Assembly: GCA_002689655.1 (NCBI GenBank)
Contig: NZHC01000015.1
Location: 45,614 to 109,613 of the forward strand
DNA length: 64,000 nt
Origin: Rhodopirellula sp.
GTDB lineage: Bacteria > Planctomycetota > Planctomycetia > Pirellulales > Pirellulaceae
Direction: 5' to 3'
Shown: piece after piece, positions 1-8,300 of the stretch
Layout of the letters: each line of letters begins with the position of its first letter
Numbering within the stretch: position 1 is the first letter of the stretch
Position numbers and translations under genes: made by a program
The notes under the pieces: model-generated
What the model was told of the DNA's origin: nothing
Database searches by the model: none
What the model saw: only the letters and a program-made list of their open reading frames with translations

Positions 1-1885
1 CGTGGTCTTGATGCTCTTGAACGACCTTGGATAGACTGGCGATGGATTGGCGTAGTACCGTTTCTGCTTCCTTCGTGTCTCCCGAATGAAGCATAAGCAA
101 ACCAAGGTTGTTTTGACTTAAAGCGAGATCGATGCGGTGCTTGACATCAGATGCTTCGACGATCAGGTTTTTCTGGAGCGTAATGGCATGGTCGTAGCAT
201 CGCTTCGCAGCGTAGTTGTCACCGTTTGCAGCGTGCGCAAGGCCCATTTGATTCAGGTTGCGAGCGCGTCCTTTCAGTGCTGCGATTGAACCGGGCTGTT
301 GACTCAGTAGCTCGCGGTATGATTGCTCAGAGTCGTTGAAGTGTGGAATTGCTGCTTGTGGAGATTCCAAATCGATAATGAGTGTTCCAATCCGACTTTG
401 GGTCAGAGCAAGCTCGGAAAGCAATTGCCCATTTCCTTGTGACTCTTGTACAAAATCTCTGTAATGCTTGAGGGTGTTTCTGAGTACAGCTTGTCTGACA
501 TGCTCTGTCCCCGGAATCGACGCAAGATCAGCGGACACTGCAAGTCCGAGTGTACCAACGGCTTCCTGCGCCTTTCGAAAGTTTCTGTCTGCTGTTTGCT
601 TGCTGGATCGCAATTCATCGTTTTTATTTGCGATGATCACGAGAGCAGTCAGCATGCCCGCAATGCCAAATAGGAACGTAATCGACGTGGCCAGAACGAT
701 TTTCTGGTGCCGATTAGCCCATTGTTTCACCCGCCACGTTTTCGAAGGCAGTTTTGCCATGATGGAACGTTGCTCAAGAATGGCCTCAAGGTCATTCGCA
801 AATTCCAATGCAGTTGAATACCGATCATCTTTGTTTTTTGCCATTGCTTTGTTCAGGACAACATCAATGGCTGCCGGTAACTCGGGTTTCAAACGTCGCG
901 ATCTGGGAATGGGAGAATTCGCGATTTCGCTCAGGACAGATGGACTATCCTCTCCGACAATAGCAGCGACACCCGTGAGCATCTCGTACAGTGTTGCTCC
1001 CAAGGAATAGATATCGGTGCGGTGATCCACACACGCCATGTCACCTGCCGCTTGCTCGGGACTCATGTACCGCATCGTGCCAATTACGTCGCCACTGACT
1101 GTCAGTGAGTGATGGTTTTGGCAGCGGGCAAGCCCGAAGTCAGTGACCCAGATTTTGCCGGCTTTATCCAAAATCAAATTCGAAGGTTTTATGTCGCGGT
1201 GAATGATGCCGCATTCGTGTGCGCAATGAAGCGCATCCGCGACCCGAGCAGCATGCGACAGAATATGGCGATAATCAAAATCTTGGTTCGGGTTCTCCGG
1301 ATTTGCGATGACCGATTCGATGGTTTGACCATCGATGAATTGCATTGCGTAGTAGTGTATTCCTTTCTCTACACCAACGTTGAATATTGAAACAATGTGG
1401 GCGTGTTGTAGCTGGGCAGCTGCATTGGATTCATTTTTGAATCGGGCAATTTGCCGTGAATCGAGCATCGATGCGATTGGTAGAATTTTCAGGGCCACGC
1501 GGCGATTTAATGCATTGTTTTTGGCCTCATAAACGATCCCCATCCCACCTCGGCCTACTTCGCCGATGATGGTGTACTCACCTAGTTGCAGTGAATGTAC
1601 TTGCGCATCTAACTCGCCAGATACCAATGGCTCGAGTTCGCCGTGGTTTTGAAGACCGGGGGCAATGCCTCTCAGACTGTTGAGTTTCGTCAGGTAATTT
1701 CTTAGCGTAGTAGCAATGTCGGTGTTTTGTCGCAAGACAACACTGACATCGATTGGATCTCCTTCTTCAAGACCTCGAAGGTATTCGTCAAGGATGTCAG
1801 TTAATCGTTGCTGTTGAGTTGGGGACAGTTCTTCGAGTTGGTTGGAATCAGTCGATTCGTTAAAAGGTATTTGTTTAGCGATCAT
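1..1885 (-). CDS. Membrane-anchored Ser/Thr protein kinase (partial, C-terminus off the left edge)
   Basis: I translated the minus strand from the ATG at 1883-1885; the frame stays open to base 1, giving 628 residues of a longer protein. A Hanks-type kinase domain covers about residues 103-370. It has a glycine loop GRGGMG at 111-116, the lysine of VALK near 133, the catalytic HRDIKPSN at 229-236, DFG at 249-251 and a MSPEQ activation-segment end near 274. One transmembrane segment follows at about 395-420, then a TPR-like helical part that runs off the window. The architecture fits a cytoplasmic kinase facing an extracytoplasmic or periplasmic sensor. The start codon overlaps the end of the upstream sigma-factor gene by 11 bp, so the two are probably translationally coupled. 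Sigma factors linked to such kinases are known in Planctomycetes; that the kinase controls this sigma factor is inference. Confidence 0.93.
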   Translation of the reverse strand, partial: MIAKQIPFNESTDSNQLEELSPTQQQRLTDILDEYLRGLEEGDPIDVSVVLRQNTDIATTLRNYLTKLNSLRGIAPGLQNHGELEPLVSGELDAQVHSLQLGEYTIIGEVGRGGMGIVYEAKNNALNRRVALKILPIASMLDSRQIARFKNESNAAAQLQHAHIVSIFNVGVEKGIHYYAMQFIDGQTIESVIANPENPNQDFDYRHILSHAARVADALHCAHECGIIHRDIKPSNLILDKAGKIWVTDFGLARCQNHHSLTVSGDVIGTMRYMSPEQAAGDMACVDHRTDIYSLGATLYEMLTGVAAIVGEDSPSVLSEIANSPIPRSRRLKPELPAAIDVVLNKAMAKNKDDRYSTALEFANDLEAILEQRSIMAKLPSKTWRVKQWANRHQKIVLATSITFLFGIAGMLTALVIIANKNDELRSSKQTADRNFRKAQEAVGTLGLAVSADLASIPGTEHVRQAVLRNTLKHYRDFVQESQGNGQLLSELALTQSRIGTLIIDLESPQAAIPHFNDSEQSYRELLSQQPGSIAALKGRARNLNQMGLAHAANGDNYAAKRCYDHAITLQKNLIVEASDVKHRIDLALSQNNLGLLMLHSGDTKEAETVLRQSIASLSKVVQEHQDH

Positions 1886-2528
1886 TGGAATCCTCGTAAG
1901 TCAATTTGAATTGGTCCAATGCTCGCAACCAAAGCATGCGCACGGCTCCATTGGAGCGATTCATTCGTTCTGCAATTTCTTCGAAAGCCAGACCCTGCAA
2001 GACGCGATAAACGATCACGTCGCGGTATTGGGTCGGTAGTTGTTCCAGCTGTTTGGAAAAGTCCATGGCTTGTTCTCTGGATCGCATCGGCTCGCTTGGT
2101 GAAGTCGTGCGTCCAGGCAGAATTGCCGCCAAATTGCAGGCTGATTCATCCGTCCTCTGTGATGTTCGTTCGATGGACACTTCGCGTCTCACATCACGTT
2201 TTCCAGCACGCACATGAGTCGTGAATGTGCGATGCAGCGTGTTGATCATGATCTTGCGCAGCCAGCCCAGCATTTCTGGTTGACTGCTTCCACGGAACGC
2301 GTTGAAGTCACGATGGGCGGCCAGCATCGTCTCTTGGACGACATCGGATGGATTGATCCGTTGACGGAGTTGGCGATCCAGCGAGCTGGACGCCAGAATA
2401 TTCAAATAGTTTGTGTACCACTGAAGCAACTTGCCCAACGATTCGGTGTCCCCATTTTTGGCACCAGTTAAGAGGGTTTTGAATTCTGCGGGCGCGCATG
2501 CAGAACCTGTTGCTGTAACGTTGACCAT
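1875..2528 (-). CDS. RNA polymerase sigma-70 family factor (ECF-like)
   Basis: This encodes about 217 residues with the two-part plan of ECF-type sigma factors. A region 2-like segment contains the DVVQET motif and an aromatic-rich stretch around WLRKIMINTLHR. A C-terminal region 4 helix-turn-helix reads FEEIAERMNRSNGAVRM. It would direct RNA polymerase to a specific set of promoters. I chose the ATG at 2526-2528; an in-frame GTG at 2588 adds 20 residues, but that extension is encoded by a run of AAAAG repeats and looks like leader DNA. The kinase gene starts inside its last codons. Because the pair overlaps, a kinase-regulated sigma factor is the simplest reading, as proposed for the kinase-linked sigma groups of Planctomycetes. 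The target promoters cannot be read here. Confidence 0.88.
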   Translation of the reverse strand: MVNVTATGSACAPAEFKTLLTGAKNGDTESLGKLLQWYTNYLNILASSSLDRQLRQRINPSDVVQETMLAAHRDFNAFRGSSQPEMLGWLRKIMINTLHRTFTTHVRAGKRDVRREVSIERTSQRTDESACNLAAILPGRTTSPSEPMRSREQAMDFSKQLEQLPTQYRDVIVYRVLQGLAFEEIAERMNRSNGAVRMLWLRALDQFKLTYEDSNDR

Positions 2529-2542
2529 GGCACGGTCTCGGG

Positions 2543-2562
2543 AAAGAAAAGAAAAGAAAAGA
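2543..2562. repeat. AAAAG pentanucleotide tandem repeat in the sigma-factor leader
   Basis: About four copies of a 5-bp A-rich unit lie just upstream of the chosen sigma-factor ATG. If the upstream GTG start were used the repeat would be translated as a Phe/Ser-rich stretch. Copy-number change here could alter spacing in the leader, but I see no direct evidence of that. Confidence 0.6.
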
Positions 2563-2588
2563 TGAGGCTTGTAGTTTACGCTTCTCAC

Positions 2589-3789
2589 TACACAACGGCA
2601 AATAATTCAAGTCATCCACCACGTCAGATCAGTAGAGCGGTCCATTCGATCATTTTTTTCCAGTCGAGTGGTAGAGGTGAGAGTTGGCGAAGCGTTGCCT
2701 AAAAGACCCGACCTTCCCCAAAATCATGGATTTCTGTCGCCATAATGGATGAAAAGTCGAGAGATAGACCGCAAACTCCTCCTTCTGATAGGGAAGATTA
2801 CCTACCTGAATGTCACACACTTTTTTTCTTTTTTGAAATTTTGTTTTTTCACAGATTTTCGTGGAGACTCATCCGCCCTTCTCGCTGTCTTGATCAAAAT
2901 AAATGCTGGTATTAGCCTTCGCATGATAGCCAGGCAACACAAGTTGCGATGGGTTGATCTGGACAAAGATCAAGAAGTGGATGTCAATTTTTTTTCGTGA
3001 AACTTGTATTCATGCGAGTTGTTGGTAGATATCGGAAGCTGCCAACATTTTGGAGTGTTGGACGCCAACGAGGTATTGGATGGGTTTAGCAGTGTGTCTG
3101 AATTGCTGGAATGCTTCCTTGAAATTTCGATGACTGAGTCCGTGGGGTAAGGTGCACACAACAGACACCGAGTAAACTAAGCTCGGCAGGTTTACGGATT
3201 TTATCATCAAAGAACAGCATCTTTTTAAATGCACACCAGCTCGATTTGCGAAGTGCAAAAAAGTGTGCCAGCATGTTTGAAGGATAGATTTCTGAGTAGC
3301 GGAAGTCATGCGGGATTTTCAGGGTTCGGTCAATTCTTTGCCCGGGGTGGGTTGCCCCATCCGTGAGGCGAAAGCAATTTTTCAGTGTTGCTGGTCCAGT
3401 GGTCCAGTGGTCCAGTGATCCAGTTTTTCTTGTGCGTCGGAATCGATTTGGCCTGACCTTCCGTGGGCGTCCAAGACTTGTCTTGAGCCGACGCTGAAGG
3501 GAGGCTACCGGCATTCACACCCAGTTCCAAAGTGTGAAGTCAAAGTAGAACATCATCAATTAAGGTGGCCCGCGCAACTTTGAAAGCTATCGACGGCGGG
3601 GAGTTAGGATGGCGCCCGGCGGATTAGTATAGAAGAGACTGTCTGAAGCTTCCGGCAGCGTTATGCACCATTCATTGTCATGATGATGCTGGATACCTGT
3701 TTTGCCTTTGCAGTACTACAATCAAATATGGTCTGTATAAGAGTCCTTTCCCACGGTTCACAATTGTCTCGATTCGAAGTACATCGGTA
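2589..3789. other. Long intergenic region without a recognisable gene
   Basis: Around 1.2 kb separates the sigma-factor gene from the secreted-protein gene at 3790. Only short ORFs with unconvincing translations occur, mainly on the minus strand between 3010 and 3514. The stretch includes an A/T-rich part near 2800-2850 and an 8-bp tandem repeat at 3392-3423. I recognise no RNA gene. It may hold promoters for both divergent genes and possibly the remains of a lost gene. Confidence 0.5.
3392..3423. repeat. 8-bp tandem repeat, four copies
   Basis: The unit TGGTCCAG occurs four times head to tail, the last copy with one change (TGATCCAG). It lies in non-coding DNA and has no spacers, so it is a simple tandem repeat. 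Confidence 0.9.
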
Positions 3790-5220
3790 ATGAATAAAAA
3801 CATTCTCGCGACATGCATCGCATGCCTGTTTTCTGTGGTCGTTGCAGAGGCGTCAGAATATTCCGTGGTTGTTTCCCGCCAAACGAAAGCACAACTGGGT
3901 TGGCAGTCCGTTATTGATGTTCTACTGGAACGGCACTCAAAAGCTGTCGTGTTGGTGTGGGAAGAAGATGTGTCGGAAGTTCTGCCAGTTTTGCAGAAAC
4001 AGCATCCTCGTTATACCTGCTTTGTCGCGAGTCGAGAGGAGGCTGGAAGGAACTTTGTAGCTGCAGTACATCAGTTGACGCGGCAATACGATAGCGACCC
4101 CTACACAGACACGCTTTGGGGAATTCTCACTGGATACGATGCTGAGAACGCACTGGCCATTGCCAAAACAGATAAACCGTTGGCTGTGAAAAGGGTTGCG
4201 TCAGGAACAGAATTAGCTCTGGAGCTTTGCGAGCAGGGTGTTTGGTACGACGAGTTGGTTAAAAATAAAAAAGTGAGCAAGGACATTGGTGGCAGGCCCA
4301 CTGAGCAAAGAGGTCCCTCCGATACAACTCGAGCGCTTGCCGACACATTGACGAAGGGGGCGGCCGATTTGTTTGTGACCTCTGGCCACGCCACAGAACG
4401 CAACTGGCAAATTGGCTTCCGATACAGGAATGGAACGTTTCGATCGAAGCAGGGACAGATGTTTGGTTTCCCGCTGGAGGGTGAGTCGTTTGAAATTTCT
4501 TCCTCAGAGCCGCGGGTTTACATGGCAGTCGGAAATTGTCTCATGGGACACATTGATGGGCCGGACGCGATGGCGTTGGCTTGGATGAATGCTCTGGGAG
4601 TGCGGCAAATGGTGGGTTATACCGTGGTCACTTGGTACGGCTATGGCGGTTGGGGTGTTTTGGATTATTTCACCGAACAGCCCGGACGTTACACATTGAC
4701 AGAAGCATTTCATGCCAACCAGCATGCATTGATTCACCGGCTGGATCATTATTTCGATGGAGTCACTGGCGTGTCACTCGAGCCCGGTTCGCAACGCCTG
4801 CCAGTTGTACAACCTAACTTGCTCGGCAAGCAATTGGGTTTGTCGGCGGCAGATTGTCGAGGGTTGTTGTGGGATCGCGATACGGTTGCTTTTTATGGTG
4901 ATCCTGCGTGGGAAGCTCGGTTACCGTCCGGCCCCAAGGCGTATGGACAGAAACTGGAAATTGAGGGCGATACCTACAAGCTTACTATCACACCCCGTTT
5001 GGCCTCCAGGTCCTTCGAGCCTGTCAATACAAATGGGGCGCAGCGAGGGTGGCGACCAATTGTACAACTGCTTGATCATCGAATTCAGCAGGCTTCGCTG
5101 TTGTCTGGCGATGATCTTGGGGTTGTGATTGCCGACGATTTTATTTTAGTACCAAATCCGCGTGTTGTTGATCTTGATCGTGACTACGTGATCAAATTCA
5201 AAGCGCAACGAGTGGACTGA
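3790..5220 (+). CDS. Secreted protein with clan CD (gingipain/caspase-like) peptidase motifs
   Basis: The 476-residue product begins with a signal peptide (cut likely near residue 22, after AEA). I do not recognise a named family with certainty. Two motifs stand out: a hydrophobic strand ending in TSGHA with His200, and a second hydrophobic strand ending in VGNC with Cys250, followed by a Gly and a conserved-looking DGPDAM segment. In clan CD cysteine peptidases such as gingipains (C25) and caspases, the catalytic His and Cys lie at the ends of successive hydrophobic strands in just this way, about 40-60 residues apart. The segment near 103-135 (Asp-rich, then LWGILTGYDAENA) would fit the preceding strand and loop of a gingipain-like fold. 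The C-terminal 130 residues could be a beta-rich accessory domain. Function as a peptidase is inference. The gene stands alone, facing the minus-strand cluster beyond it. Confidence 0.75.
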   Translation: MNKNILATCIACLFSVVVAEASEYSVVVSRQTKAQLGWQSVIDVLLERHSKAVVLVWEEDVSEVLPVLQKQHPRYTCFVASREEAGRNFVAAVHQLTRQYDSDPYTDTLWGILTGYDAENALAIAKTDKPLAVKRVASGTELALELCEQGVWYDELVKNKKVSKDIGGRPTEQRGPSDTTRALADTLTKGAADLFVTSGHATERNWQIGFRYRNGTFRSKQGQMFGFPLEGESFEISSSEPRVYMAVGNCLMGHIDGPDAMALAWMNALGVRQMVGYTVVTWYGYGGWGVLDYFTEQPGRYTLTEAFHANQHALIHRLDHYFDGVTGVSLEPGSQRLPVVQPNLLGKQLGLSAADCRGLLWDRDTVAFYGDPAWEARLPSGPKAYGQKLEIEGDTYKLTITPRLASRSFEPVNTNGAQRGWRPIVQLLDHRIQQASLLSGDDLGVVIADDFILVPNPRVVDLDRDYVIKFKAQRVD

Positions 5221-5308
5221 TGTCTGTCGGATGCGGGGGCTGCAACTTGGGGATCAACTGCAGGCCGTCTTCTATAGCAGAGATGGTCGGAGGCTTTTGA
5301 ATTGAAAA

Positions 5309-8300
5309 TCACGCTTCCCATGTCGAAAGTTTTTTCGCATGTGCTTGTAATTGTGGTTTGAATTTTTCCAGCATCATCAAGCCGGCTAGAAGGATAAGTC
5401 CCATGCTGATTCCAAATACCCACCAAGGCCATGTCGACTCAAATGCTCGATTTGCGTGCCAAACCATGCTGGTGACACCTAAAAATACAAACATTGCACC
5501 GAGGTAGAGAAAAGGACGTATTCGAAGAATCACTCCTAGCAACATACCGGTTAGTGCAAGCAGAACCAAAATGATGGGCCCTGAGAGTGTGGTGCCAATC
5601 TGCTGGAGCAGCATATCAGCGGAACTGCTGATATAGATGAGCAAGGTCGCTCCATAGCGAATTCCAGATGCCACTTGCGGTTCAATACGTTCGCGATAGA
5701 GGTGGGTCATGATAAGAATGCACGCTGCTGGTGGAATCAACCAAAGTTGGGGATGCAACAGAAATCCCCATCCTGGCATCTGAATCAACACAAACCACCA
5801 TGCAGCGTTTCCGAGGATCACGCCTGTGACACGTGGTAGGGTGGCTTTCCACATGGTACCTACTGCAAAGTAATATATGGCTGCAATGATTAGCAGGAAC
5901 TCGTAATGCGAGTTGATCATGTTTGTCAGGAGCGAGTTTCCCTGATTAGAAGCACTTAGCCATAGCCCCAAGATGGGAATCAATGGTAGGTACAGTGATG
6001 TTTTGCGAATAGCCGCAGCCATCACCGCATCACCTCGGCGGCGTGCAAGTTCTGTGATCCCAACACTTAAGAAAGACAGGCCCATGACCATGTAGGGCCA
6101 GTATGCTCGGAGGCCTGCGAAGGCCCATCCTGGCTTGCACAGGAAAATGTGGAGCCAAGTCAGGAATCCAAACGCTTGTGTCACTAAAATAAGGTAAGTA
6201 CGCTGTTGATTAGACAGGGAAATCGTCGAGCGTAGGGATCCGTTAGGGCCAGTGACCAGTGCAGTCGCTCCACCCATCAGGCTCAACGAGCCTAAAGTCA
6301 ATGCTGCTCCAATGACGGCTACCAACGATAAATTTGAAATTCCATTGCTGTCACGCAACAGGAATTCCAAGGTGATCATGGCAAATGTGGAACAAAGGGC
6401 TGCGATCGCCGTGGTAACTGCACCCTTCTGAAATGCATCCATCCAGCGGTTTCTCATGTTCTCGCCGATTAACTTGGGCAGGACGAAGAGAAGCGTGGGA
6501 ATGATCAGAGCTGATGCAACCAACCAGCGCATGCAGCCTGTAAGCAATAAATGCTCATTGTCTAACTTGCTTGCAGTAGCCCACAGTGCGATGGCAACCA
6601 AGCCTAGCGAAACTGCAACGTATCTCAGCTTCGCAACGGATGCTTGCTCTGAAATCTCAGTGAAGGCCCACGCAGTCATCGCAATACTCGCTATGACAAT
6701 CTGAACCTCTATCAAAGGCAATCGAGCAATTATCATCAAGATTGGACTAGCAACACTTACACATGCAAAAATGGTGAGCATTGATGTTGCTGTTGAAGCC
6801 AAACGTGTGAAATGCGTTACAGAACTACTTGAAGTTAGCCAGCCAGTCAGCTTGGCAAGATTCCCCAGAGAAGATGTGATCACAACAAGCAGGAATGCAT
6901 AACTAATGATTGCCGCTGTGTACTTGTGAGAGGGGGACCCATCCAGCATGTTTGTGACTGCAATAGTCAGAAGCGAAAATGCAGTACAGAGCATCGTTAA
7001 GGAGATGAACCAATCAAGAACTGTTCGAGGACGGAGGACGGTGGAGACTGCTACCAAGCCGTAGCAGGTCACCCGAAGCCACAGAAATGGGCTCAGGATT
7101 GAATGGAACTTTTCAATAAAACCAAGGCTATGGGTCAGATCTATAAAGGAAACAGCGAAGATGACTAGCGAAAAATCCAATAGTGGGATTTGATTAATCA
7201 GACGCAACTTGTGATCCATGTCCGCTCGGTCTCTGCCCAAGTAGCGCCAGAGTAGGACCCACATTGAGATCCAAAGGATTGTGTAGCTAGGGCTGAATTC
7301 TTTGAACAAGTAAGGAAGCACAATTCCGGCAAGTCCCACCTGCCAACCTAATAAACGAGTCGCGAGCGCTGGGACCTTAAGTTTCTTGATGCCCACCGCC
7401 ATGAGGGTGATTTGGGCACCGCTTGTGACCGTCGCGATGACACTCAGCCAAGGCAACACCTCAGACTTGTCTTGGTAAATACTTGTTAAAACCAGTGTCG
7501 TGAATGTTGCTGTGGCCATGTGGTAGAAGTCAAACGCCTGTTGACGGCGTCCAGGCATCAGCATTGAGACGAGTGCTGCTAGAATCCATATTCCACTGAT
7601 GATTTCAACCGATTGTGTGCTTCCGAGTGAACCACTCGTTAGGTTGAACTGATGAACAAGCCATGCGACTTGGCCAGCAAGCAGCGATGACGCAAAAGTA
7701 ATCGAAGTCGTCCACTTAGGAGACGATTTGCCACAGAAAAAGCGTTGGATACGGCTTGATGCAAGATTAGCGATCGCAATCAGAGTGAGCGCGCATCCGG
7801 CGGGGCTGAGTTGGTCATAGAAGCCGCGGGCCCGAAAAAGGATCACGGCTGTGGTCAGGAATGCCGTAGTGATGCCCGAAGCTACCATCAGTCGCTGCAT
7901 TTCGCGAAGGTAGTTGCTGCCATGCTGATTATCAGCTGCCTTCGGCGTCCGACCGATGATGCGGCTTGCCAGAACTAGCCAGGCAAAGATCAGTAGACAA
8001 GCCGTCTGGATCTGCGCAGGAATGGACTGAATGATAAAAGGCGTTGCAAGCACGGTACCGGATGCCGCGAAAAATACGGACGACAAGGTGAGGCCCCATG
8101 TCCGGCCTGTACGCCTCGTCTGCCATAGTGCCAGAATGGATACGATCAACCACCAGGCAGAGATGCTGCCCGCAGAAGCCAAGTCAGCAAGTTGCCCGTT
8201 TTGTAGAGGGGCAAGCACGCCCGAGTACAGAAGCGAAATGGATCCGGTGAAAAGTATGAGGGATTGCGTTGCATGGCAGCCGTTCACAAAGTGAGTTGTC

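Noticed and set aside
3010..3514. Overlapping minus-strand ORFs of 99 and 142 residues in the first large intergenic region
   Set aside because: They overlap in different frames, resemble no family, and the longer one includes translated 8-bp tandem repeats. They could be the remains of an old gene but I cannot support a call.
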